Assembly: GCA_963838495.1 (NCBI GenBank)
Contig: CAWIRC010000001.1
Coordinates: 1,302,001 to 1,366,000 of the forward strand
DNA length: 64,000 bases
Reading direction: 5' to 3'
Source of the DNA: JBEKIK01 sp963838495
Lineage (GTDB): Bacteria; Planctomycetota; Planctomycetia; Pirellulales; Thermoguttaceae
Of the stretch, positions 52,601-59,506 are shown one piece after another (within the stretch, counting starts at the first letter, position 1; the number at the start of each line of letters is the position of its first letter). The notes beneath the pieces are model-generated. The model was not told the origin of the DNA. It saw only the letters and a list, made by a program, of their open reading frames with translations, and ran no database searches. Both the position numbers and the translations under genes were made by a program.

Positions 52601-53019
52601 GCCGCGGCGAAATTCACTCCCTCGGCCCGCTGGGCCGCATGGCGAATGGCCGCTTCGCAAAACGCCGGATCGCCGTTGTACCGGGTTCCGGACAGGTGCA
52701 CAAGATTGATGAGATTGCTGCCCAAATCCGCAAATTCGGCTTCCACGCGCCGCGCGGTGGCTTCCAGGCCCCGCTGGTTAAGCAACAACCGGCGGCCCAC
52801 GATCCAAAGCACCAGCCCCGTCACCGCGAGCCAAATTGCGAACAATGCGATTAAAATGTCCTGGGAAAATCGTAAAAAAGCGTCGCCAAGCGTAAACACC
52901 AGCCACACGCCGAACGAAGCGCACGCCGCCAGCACGCAGGTGGTTAAAAGCGAAAAAAACCACCATCGATGCCGGCTGGATTCGAGCCGGTGAATTACCG
53001 TATCGGCGGCTGGCGACAT
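49615..53019 (-). CDS. Large DUF4175-like membrane-anchored protein
   Basis: A protein of 1134 residues with two N-terminal membrane helices (FFSLLTTCVLAACASFGVWLVF; LIALFAIWLAVTGLVLWIVG), a third near residue 170, then Ig-like strands (AIEVTPKNAEILVGTSQEITADI, VAEVSVTYHYPAYLKRKDD), and a long coiled-coil and Glu/Lys/Gly-rich region to the end. This matches the DUF4175-type proteins that planctomycetes carry next to DUF4159 and DUF58 genes. In the middle (around residues 572-594) a doubled Family A repeat is read in frame (PLSLREK, SLSLRERAGVRAES). Function unknown. Confidence 0.7.
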   Translation of the reverse strand: MSPAADTVIHRLESSRHRWWFFSLLTTCVLAACASFGVWLVFTLGDAFLRFSQDILIALFAIWLAVTGLVLWIVGRRLLLNQRGLEATARRVEAEFADLGSNLINLVHLSGTRYNGDPAFCEAAIRHAAQRAEGVNFAAAAARQSRWVRLRHCMQTPRDLAEALVLLCVFIAAAIICQSNIPNFGSAAGRLLSPWEFVPAVGKVGAIEVTPKNAEILVGTSQEITADIENPQAAVYDAVIYIKPEGEEESSQPLVGEEKHRRYKYTLPAVLKNVKYRVEIGDSQSPAYTIKVREKPTVAEVSVTYHYPAYLKRKDDTYKQKSADLEAPQYSVAKLRIRSSTPIAKGHIVLEGKQLLGRVEENGGILAVETPLMNNASFTIHLINDAGHGDPDPRINRIAVIPDKPPSVELLKPPTESNSAPGASVPVVIRASDDFGLAQLRLEMKIQDQDDAKTPIIVKQWTDIENSATLTRQFNLELKPDQIHPGQTVLIRALACDKRVIDNWGLDLKPQESATPWHVIKIIDELAKNSAALEQIESLRGEIMKILEKQVSARAAAATMLKTNKSSEPSSPLSLREKTNTSSLSLRERAGVRAESSLTDIAGDVRRQQIEIQKSSVEIVNSVGQSDGEERQIIKRVLNGLAFGDMLTAAAQCDELVKLKSAEEFNQPATKLIAVQDRIIEVLRKLLDVSRHAEEKALAEMKKRPGADLPDDAKAKLEELRNKLDEFLKQQKKVIEASENLAKIPVEDFTKEQEEALKALAAAEDDWAKFMKDLHSDLSKLPEQDFANSSMLKESVKIQVELKMAEDALLKKTTDYAVPFEQLGYEMAEELKTNIEKWLPDSPDREKWSQEESLTDKDKEAPMAELPGELEDMIGNLMEQESDLFDEMEDVSSSAADSLDKGAGWDALDGPISNMSAKGVTGNRLPNSSEIGGRSGEGRQGKASGEFVGDEAVGKGGRNTPSRLTPDPYMKGQIKDHGKQSAGGATGGGKESGKGGEGLEGPAPRSPGKRDLERLAGKQAALKNKAEGVDLQFQVANYNHTDLDKMIKVMTQVELDLKSGRYQNALRQRSVLVDGLGGVKQYLKGEFQVRKDSTANLPAEVQKEILSGMQDPSPRGWEELNRRYFERLSNGDAK
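51238..51306. repeat. Doubled Family A repeat read in frame in the DUF4175-like gene
   Basis: gccctcaccccagccctctc, ccggagggagagggaactt, then a second ctcccggagggagaggggact. It encodes two SLREK/SLRERAGVRA units without a stop. Confidence 0.85.
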
Positions 53020-53029
53020 ACTCGTTTCT

Positions 53030-53092
53030 AATCTCCCCCTAATCTCTAATCTCTAATCCCTAATCTCTAATCCCTAATCTCTAATCCCTCCT
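53030..53092. repeat. Tandem word repeat (taatctc / taatccc)
   Basis: About eight copies of ctaatctctaatccc variants fill the gap between the DUF4159 and DUF4175-like genes. Confidence 0.8.
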
Positions 53093-54655
53093 AGTGCGTC
53101 ACCGCGAAAACTATGGCGTTCGTACCGATCTTCAGGCCGAGTCGTCCGTCAAACCATAACTATAAGGATGTGCGAATTGTTCCCAGCCGTTGCCTATATC
53201 AAAGCGGCTGTAGATCACGGCCAACCGCCCGTCGATGCTGATGCCTTCCAGCGGCGGCGTGCTTATCGATCCGAAATCCTCGCGCATCCGCGGGGTGTAA
53301 TCCACTTGCTTGATGTCGTAATGGCAGTGATAAAGCGGATGATCAAGCGGCAGATTTTCCAGGCGTTTGCCGGGCAGGACTTTGGTCATTTCGCGGCGGA
53401 AGGCGGCGTCAAATGCCATCCGTCCGCAGCATGAATCGGCCAACAAAAGCCCGCCCGCTTTCAAGTAGCGCTGCAAGGCCGCCGCTTCCTCCGCGCTCCA
53501 GGCGAACTCGTAGTGGCCGGTGATGTAAAGCAGCGGGTAAGTCGCCGTTTTTGGGTCTTTCAGGCGGACGTTCTCGCGTTTGAATTTCACCTCCAGCGTG
53601 GAGTTATCCTTGGCGAATTTCAAGAGGTTGTGCACGCCGGACGGGTCTGGATCCCAGTCGCCGTCGTGGACGATCTGGGCGAACACGAAATCGTCGCGCG
53701 TGGGGGCGGAGGCTTCGTAATAAACCTTGGTGGAACTCAGGAATCGCCCCAACTGGAACGATCCCAGCACATAAGTCACCAGATTTGCCCCGACTTGCCG
53801 GGCCTGGTCGATGATCACCCTGGTGCCGCGCGGATGCTCGTGCCCATCCCAGCCGCAGGTCAAATCGCGGGGCGAGAATACAAGGCCGGCGCGGCAGCCG
53901 AAATTTATCCCTTCCAGGCACGGGACCTCGGTAAAGACCGAGCCGTCGCCTCTTTTGTACGTCAGATTGCCCAGTTTGTAATACGAGGCATAGACCGGGT
54001 CGTCGGGCGACAATTTCCGAAGCGGCCGGGTGGGAAATATCAGTTCGATTTCGCGGCGGAAGGCCTCGATAAAATCATTCCAACCGCAGCAGGCGTCGGC
54101 CAGAACCGTGCCGCCGTCCATAATATAACGGGCGACATTTTGCCTGATCTCGTCGGTAAGTTCAAACTTGTTGTGCCCGGCAAAGAGCAATGCCGGCAGC
54201 TCGCGCGGATCAAAAGAAAAATGCTCGAAATCGGCCTCGATCGCCCGGTAATTGATGCCCAGCTTCTCATTGGTCCAGCCCAGCAGGCTTTGCACGTCGG
54301 CCGGGTCGGTCATCCAATCGCGATATTGCACCTGCTTGCCGTCCTTGGTGATCCAACGGGCCTTTCCCATCGCCATCTTGCCGATCAAGGCAGGCGGAGT
54401 AGGCGGGCGCTTCTTTTCGCTTCGCCGCAACGGCGTGGCCGGCAGGGGCAAGGGCGGAAACGATTCGCCCCCGGTTTGATGCTGCGGCTTGGCCGGCGGC
54501 GGCGGCCCGCAATCGATCGGCCCCGAATCCGCCGCCAAAAGCAATGACGGCAGACTAAAATTGCTCAATGTCCCGCCCAATGCGGCCGTTACCCCGATTT
54601 GTCCCAAGAACTTACGCCGCGACAGTTCCCTGTTCTCTTTTTCGGGCGATGACAT
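53091..54655 (-). CDS. Tat-exported protein with tandem DUF4159 domains, frameshifted near 53136
   Basis: A protein of about 520 residues. A Tat signal (SRRKFLGQIGVTAALGG) leads to two DUF4159 units. The first has ELPALLFAGHNKFELTDEIRQNVARYIMDGGTVLADACCGW; the second has YPLLYITGHYEFAWSAEEAAALQRYLKAGGLLLADSCCG. DUF4159 resembles a glutamine-amidotransferase-like fold; activity is unknown. The open frame stops at 53132 (DDSA), but restoring one C in gcc gives SALKIGTNAIVFAVTH with a stop at 53091, a far more natural end. It precedes the DUF4175-like gene in the same direction. Confidence 0.82.
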
Positions 54656-54884
54656 GGCTGGATTCCCTGTACCCGGGTGTTAAATACTCACAATATATGA
54701 TTATATACACAAAATGTATTTTGATCGAACACCTATATCCTAGTCAATCTTTGAGCCATTCGTTAGCGGTATAATTCTATATTCCCACGTGGGGTAAAGG
54801 GCTTATAATCAGGATTTAGCTCTGCGAAATGCTTCCATTTGGATTACAACAAGGATAGAAAGATTCCCTGAAAAAAGTGAAAAC

Positions 54885-55556
54885 ATGCTTGGAACTGTCA
54901 ATACGACGAAAATGATCCTCCGGCTTGTTTTTGCGGCAGGCATAATGCTGTGTTATGCCCGATCTGCAACCGCCCAGGAACCGCCGCCGATCAATCCCTT
55001 CGCAAGGCCTGCCGCGGATCGCGAAGACGCCGTCCCGGGCTATATTGAACTCTCGGACGGCTCGATCCACCCGGGGCTAATTTATCTTACTCGAGACAAA
55101 CGCCTGAAAATCGCGGACGAACAATTCGAGCGGCAGCGGGAAGTTCCGCTTAGCGCCGTTAAACAAATCGATTGCACGGTGAAAAAAGAATGGCTGGAAA
55201 AGGAATGGAAATTCAAGGAATTGACAAAAGACGAAAAAATGTTCACCGGCCGAACGTATCCGGTTCGCGAGTACGAACACACGATCATGCTCAACGACGG
55301 CCGGAGCATAAGCGGCGGCCTGTCGGCAATTGTGTACATCCAGCCTATTGAGAAAGATCAGGGGAAATCTGGAGCATCCGGGCCCGAGTTAAAAGCGGAG
55401 CAATTCATCCTCAACAAACGCAACAAGGGCCAAGTCGGCGAGAATTTGCATTCGCTGGTTTATGTAAAATCGATTAAACTGGGAAAAGAGGCCTACGAGG
55501 AAGGTGTAAGAAAAGCCGCCGGAGATGAGATAAAAAGTGGAAAATCCGATAAATAA
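54885..55556 (+). CDS. Exported protein of unknown function
   Basis: A 223-residue protein with a signal peptide (MILRLVFAAGIMLCYARSATAQ). The mature part (GYIELSDGSIHPGLIYLTRDKRLKIADE, then REYEHTIMLNDGRSISGGLSAIVYI) reads as a beta-rich domain with a repeated DGxSIxxG pattern, and LHSLVYVKSIKLGKEAYEEG near the end. I do not recognise a family. It is first in a plus-strand run leading to the VWA, DUF58 and BatA-like genes and may belong with them. Confidence 0.62.
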   Translation: MLGTVNTTKMILRLVFAAGIMLCYARSATAQEPPPINPFARPAADREDAVPGYIELSDGSIHPGLIYLTRDKRLKIADEQFERQREVPLSAVKQIDCTVKKEWLEKEWKFKELTKDEKMFTGRTYPVREYEHTIMLNDGRSISGGLSAIVYIQPIEKDQGKSGASGPELKAEQFILNKRNKGQVGENLHSLVYVKSIKLGKEAYEEGVRKAAGDEIKSGKSDK

Positions 55557-55557
55557 A

Positions 55558-55660
55558 TATTTAGCCCCCGGTGAACACACCGGGGGCCCGGGTGGAATCG
55601 CCAATACAACTTTTTTTACAACGCAAAGTTGGCCTCCCGTGTATTCACGGGGGCCTAAAT
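55558..55660. repeat. Family B palindrome, one full and one half copy
   Basis: tttagcccccggtgaacaca, ccgggggc at 55558-55588, then a second, reversed piece cctcccgtgtattcacgggggcctaaat at about 55632-55660. Confidence 0.7.
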
Positions 55661-55698
55661 GGAAGCAAATCCAGGCGTATTCTCGGATGGGCTTTCAC

Positions 55699-55729
55699 GT
55701 TGGGGCGGCAGTTAAACTGCCGCCCCAAC
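55699..55729. repeat. Family C palindrome (gttggggcggcagtt-aactgccgccccaac)
   Basis: A perfect inverted repeat of about 31 bases, matching 63031-63061 with compensating changes in both arms (cggc/gccg versus tagc/gcta). Confidence 0.85.
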
Positions 55730-55755
55730 ATATGGTTTAAATAGATAATGATTAG

Positions 55756-58002
55756 ATGATCAATTTTTCCCTCGAGCAAGGTTCCGGCTTTGCGACCATG
55801 CTGGCGGTGGCCGCGGCGGCGATTCTCTTGACCGCGTTTTTCTATCGCCGTGCATTTGCGACTCTCAAACGCCGGCAGTGGCTGGCGCTTTTCGCCCTCC
55901 GCGCGGCGGCGATAATGCTCGTGGTGCTGCTTATTTTCCGTCCGATATACAGCTATCAAAAAGAGCTTTCCAAACGGCCTTCGCTGGTGTTTTTACTCGA
56001 TCATTCCGCCTCGATGAGCATTGCCGACGACGCCACCGGCGTGACGCGATTCGACCAGGCCCGGCAGCAGATCGAAAAATGGCGGGCAAAGTTGAAGAAT
56101 AATTTCGATTTGCATTTCATCGCCTTCGCCGAAGACGCCCAACTCGTAAAAGACATTAAGGACCTGGACGCCATCGCTCCGGACGGCAAGGCCACGTCGC
56201 TAGTGCGGGCGCTGGAGGCCGCCGGGCAGCTCGCACCAAAGCGCGATATTGAGGCCGTGATCCTGCTTTCCGACGGGATTCACAATTCCGCCCGCAGCCC
56301 GTTGGACGTGGCCGGCAAAATGGGCCTGCCCGTGTATGCGATAGGCGTGGGCGCCAGCCTGCGGAACAACGTTTTATACCGCGACGTTCAGGTCACGGGC
56401 GTCGACTGCCCGGACCGCTTATATCTAAACAACATGGCCCGGATTACCGGCTTGATCGAAGGCATCGGCCTGGCAGGCAGGGTGGTCCAGGTGGAGTTGG
56501 ACGAGGACGATAAAAAAATCGCGGAAAAGGAGATCACGCTCCAGGGCGGGGACAATCCGCAGCAAATTTCCTTTGATATCCGCCCGGCAAGCAAGGGCCG
56601 GCACGTCTATACCGTGAAGGTGCCTCCGCTGGCCGAGGAAAAAATCACTCAAAACAACCAGCGGTCAACGGCCAGCCTGGTGGTCGAGCCGGGTATTCGC
56701 GTCTTATATATCGAAGGCACGCTGCGCTCCGAATACGGCGCCCTGGTCGATCGCTTTTTGGCCAAGGATCCCGACGTGGAGTTTTACTCTTTGGTACAGA
56801 CCCGTCCAAATGTATTTTTAAAGCGGACGAACATGGCCGGCTTGAAAATCGAAGTCATCCCCAACGACGCCGAGACCGTAAACAAGTTCGACGTGTTTAT
56901 GATCGGCGACATCGACAGCACGTACATCAAGCCGCACGAGCAGGATTTGATCGCCCAGCGGGTGCGCGAGGGGGCGGGACTCGTCATGCTGGGCGGGTAT
57001 CACAGCCTTGGACCGGGCGGATACGCCGACACGCCTCTGGGGCGGATTCTGCCCGTGGCTCTGGGCGGGCGCGACATCGGCCAGATAACGGAACCCTTTT
57101 TGCCTGTGCTCACGCCCGAGGGTGTTCGGCACCCGATCTTCGCCAACATTGCCGGCTTTTTCCCGACCAAACAAGGCAAAGCGAAAATTGCCGGGCTGCC
57201 GCCTTTGGACGGTTGCACCAGGGTGCAAGGGCCGCGGCCTGGGGCTTCGATTTTGGCTACCTCTCCGGCCGAACCGGGAGAGATGCCGGTATTGGCCGTG
57301 CAGCCGGTCGAAAAAGGCCGCACCGCCGTATTCACCGGCGATACTACGCGAAAATGGCAGCAAGGCCCCAGGGCAATGGATCAGGAATCGCCCTTTTTGC
57401 GATTTTGGGGCCAGACGGTTCGCTGGCTGGCCGGGCGCAGCGAGACGGTCGAGGCCGGCGCCGGAGTGGAGATCAGCCTGGATAAGGGATATTACGAGCC
57501 CGAGGAAGCGGTGCGGATTTCGGCCACGGTCCGCGACAAGGACGGGCAAGGCACCAACAACGCCAAGGTAACGGTCAAGATGCAAAATCCCGGCGGACAA
57601 TCCGACCAGGTAACACTTTCACCACAACTCGGTCCGGCAGGGCATTACGAGGGCACGTTCGATCCCAAGGCGGCGGGCAATTACCAGTTTACGGTCGAGG
57701 CGCGATTGGGCGAGTCAACGCTTACAAGCGAGAAATTCTCCTTCGAGGTCGGACGCCCTGGTCTGGAATTCGAAAAACTCGATCTGGACGAGAAAACGCT
57801 GGCCCGCATCGCCGCCGACTCCAAGGGCCGATATTTCCACATAACCACAGCCGACTTGCTTTTAAGCCAACTCGATCGATCCGAGCGCAAATGCAGCCAG
57901 TACGTGGAACGCCCGCTATATTCGGCCCCGCTGTTTTGGACTTTTTTTGTGGGCGTCGTAACAGTGGAATGGGTGCTGAGAAGAAAATACCAACTACGAT
58001 AA
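55756..58002 (+). CDS. Membrane-anchored VWA / glutamine-amidotransferase-like protein
   Basis: A 748-residue protein. Two N-terminal membrane helices are followed by a VWA domain with the metal motif LLDHSASMSI (D-x-S-x-S) and LLSDGIHNSARS. After an Ig-like stretch comes a class I glutamine-amidotransferase-like fold (VLYIEGTLRSEYGALVDRFL, DVFMIGDIDSTYI, GLVMLGGYHSLGPGGYADTPLG), and a third membrane helix closes the protein (LFWTFFVGVVTVEWVL). This architecture is common in planctomycetes beside DUF58 and BatA genes. The cluster resembles Bat/MoxR-type modules, but no MoxR ATPase is in this window. Confidence 0.85.
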   Translation: MINFSLEQGSGFATMLAVAAAAILLTAFFYRRAFATLKRRQWLALFALRAAAIMLVVLLIFRPIYSYQKELSKRPSLVFLLDHSASMSIADDATGVTRFDQARQQIEKWRAKLKNNFDLHFIAFAEDAQLVKDIKDLDAIAPDGKATSLVRALEAAGQLAPKRDIEAVILLSDGIHNSARSPLDVAGKMGLPVYAIGVGASLRNNVLYRDVQVTGVDCPDRLYLNNMARITGLIEGIGLAGRVVQVELDEDDKKIAEKEITLQGGDNPQQISFDIRPASKGRHVYTVKVPPLAEEKITQNNQRSTASLVVEPGIRVLYIEGTLRSEYGALVDRFLAKDPDVEFYSLVQTRPNVFLKRTNMAGLKIEVIPNDAETVNKFDVFMIGDIDSTYIKPHEQDLIAQRVREGAGLVMLGGYHSLGPGGYADTPLGRILPVALGGRDIGQITEPFLPVLTPEGVRHPIFANIAGFFPTKQGKAKIAGLPPLDGCTRVQGPRPGASILATSPAEPGEMPVLAVQPVEKGRTAVFTGDTTRKWQQGPRAMDQESPFLRFWGQTVRWLAGRSETVEAGAGVEISLDKGYYEPEEAVRISATVRDKDGQGTNNAKVTVKMQNPGGQSDQVTLSPQLGPAGHYEGTFDPKAAGNYQFTVEARLGESTLTSEKFSFEVGRPGLEFEKLDLDEKTLARIAADSKGRYFHITTADLLLSQLDRSERKCSQYVERPLYSAPLFWTFFVGVVTVEWVLRRKYQLR

Positions 58003-58019
58003 CGAATATCCTCTGTGTA

Positions 58020-58455
58020 AAAAGGGAAAAGGGAAAAGGGGAAAAAAGGAAAAAAATGATAAATAATCTGATATATAAAGTCATTGGATGTATGATTGAG
58101 GTTCACAAGGAATTGGGACCGGGATTTTTAGAAAGCGTTTATCGAAGCGCGGTCGCAGTTGAGTTCCAAAACAAAGGTATTGTGTTTGAGTCGGAAAAGG
58201 AAATAACGTTGCATTATAAAGGAGAAACAATCGGTACACATCGATTGGATTTATTCGTTGAAAATGAACTTGTCGTTGAATTAAAGACGGTCGAGGAATT
58301 GCATAAAAAACACTATGCTCAAGTTCGTTCGTATTTAAAAGCAGTGAAGAAACCCATTGGTTTACTTGTAAATTTTGCGGATTTTCAATTAGATGCCAGA
58401 AAAGTTGAATTAAATAAATAAAATTCCCATTTTCCCCCTTTCCCTTTTTTCCTTA
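58020..58455. other. GxxExxY cassette with purine-rich / pyrimidine-rich inverted flanks
   Basis: aaagggaaaagggaaaaggg before the gene and its inverted form (cccattttccccctttccct) after it form loose terminal inverted repeats of about 25-30 bases. The AT-rich gene between them interrupts a VWA-DUF58 gene order. Confidence 0.5.
58056..58421 (+). CDS. GxxExxY protein (PD-(D/E)XK nuclease-like)
   Basis: A 121-residue protein of the GxxExxY family. The name motif is GPGFLESVY; TIGTHRLDLFVENELVVELKTVEEL supplies the D and E-x-K of the PD-(D/E)XK fold, and QVRSYLKAVKKPIGLLVNF follows as usual. The ATG at 58056 gives the standard length. The fold suggests a DNA nuclease, but no function has been shown that I know of. 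It is AT-rich, lies between two genes of another system, and is bracketed by purine runs, so it is likely a recent arrival. Confidence 0.92.
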   Translation: MINNLIYKVIGCMIEVHKELGPGFLESVYRSAVAVEFQNKGIVFESEKEITLHYKGETIGTHRLDLFVENELVVELKTVEELHKKHYAQVRSYLKAVKKPIGLLVNFADFQLDARKVELNK

Positions 58456-58466
58456 TTACACAAAAA

Positions 58467-59369
58467 ATGCCAGCCAAGACAGGTTATCGATATCTTGAAC
58501 CGACGGCGTTAGCGCGGGTGAAAAACCTATCCGTGGTTGCCCGCGGCGTGGTCGAAGGGTTCATAAGCGGGCTGCATTCCAGCCCGTATAAGGGTTTCAG
58601 CGTGGAATTCGCCGAGCATCGCGAATATTCCCCCGGCGACGATCCCCGGCGCCTTGATTATCGCATGTTAGGGCGCACCGACCGCCTGTACGTCAAACAA
58701 TACGAAGAAGAGACGAACATGCGGGTGCAGATTTTGCTCGATACCAGCGGCTCGATGGGCTACAGCCACGGCGAGCGTTTGACCAAGCTGGAATACGGTT
58801 CTTATTTGACGGCGGTTTTGTCGTACCTGATGACCCGCCAGCAGGATTCGGTGGGGCTAACCGCCTTCGACACGGCCGTGCGCCTGGACATGCCGGCCCG
58901 CAGCTCACCGCGGCATTTCAACGACATGATGCGCTGGCTGGAGGGAATCAAGCCCGGCGGCGACACCGACATCGCCGAAACGCTGCACCGCCTGGCCAAC
59001 CGTTTCAAGCGCCGCTGCCTGATCGTGCTTATAAGCGACCTGTACGAAGAGCCGGAAGAGGTGATCCGGGCCTTGCACCATTTCCGCCACCGCCGCCACG
59101 AAGTGATCCTTTTTCACGTGCTCGACAAGGCCGAGATTGAATTCCCCTTTAACGAAGTCGTCTCCTTTCAGGACCTGGAAACCAACGAGCGGATCCAAGT
59201 CGATCCGGCCTATGTTCGCGACGTTTACCGGAAGCAGATCGGCGAGTTCATCGGGACATATCGCCGCACCTGCGCCGAGGCCCAGATCGACTACGTGCTC
59301 TCCGACACTTCGACGCCCTATGATTTCATGCTGACGCGATACATTAGTTCGAGAAACAAGCGGGGATGA
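58467..59369 (+). CDS. DUF58 domain protein
   Basis: A 300-residue soluble protein. LSVVARGVVEGFISGLHSSPYKGFSVEFAEHREYSPGDDPRRLDYRMLGRTDRLYVKQYEEE is the DUF58 signature. It continues as a VWA-like fold with LLDTSGSMGYS (D-x-S-x-S) and LIVLISDLYE. The family works beside MoxR ATPases and Bat/VWA membrane proteins, possibly as a chaperone system for metal-dependent complexes; this is not proven. The BatA-like gene follows on the same strand. Confidence 0.9.
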   Translation: MPAKTGYRYLEPTALARVKNLSVVARGVVEGFISGLHSSPYKGFSVEFAEHREYSPGDDPRRLDYRMLGRTDRLYVKQYEEETNMRVQILLDTSGSMGYSHGERLTKLEYGSYLTAVLSYLMTRQQDSVGLTAFDTAVRLDMPARSSPRHFNDMMRWLEGIKPGGDTDIAETLHRLANRFKRRCLIVLISDLYEEPEEVIRALHHFRHRRHEVILFHVLDKAEIEFPFNEVVSFQDLETNERIQVDPAYVRDVYRKQIGEFIGTYRRTCAEAQIDYVLSDTSTPYDFMLTRYISSRNKRG

Positions 59370-59506
59370 TGAAAAAGGATGAATAATGAAGGATGAAGGA
59401 TGAATGATAATTAAAGACTTTCGAATGATGATTGTTCCTACGCATAAGAGTGGGAACTTGAAAATGGAAAACTGAAAACTGATAACTGATAACTGAAAAC
59501 TACACA
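59370..59506. repeat. Word repeats (aaggatga; aactgataactga) between DUF58 and BatA-like genes
   Basis: Several aaggatga variants at 59372-59405, a short gttcctacgc..gtgggaac hairpin, and tandem aactgataactgaaa to 59506. The same words occur at 6455 and 36677. Confidence 0.7.

Noticed and set aside
53513..54547. A 344-codon plus-strand frame opposite the DUF4159 gene
   Set aside because: The minus strand carries a Tat signal and two DUF4159 domains.
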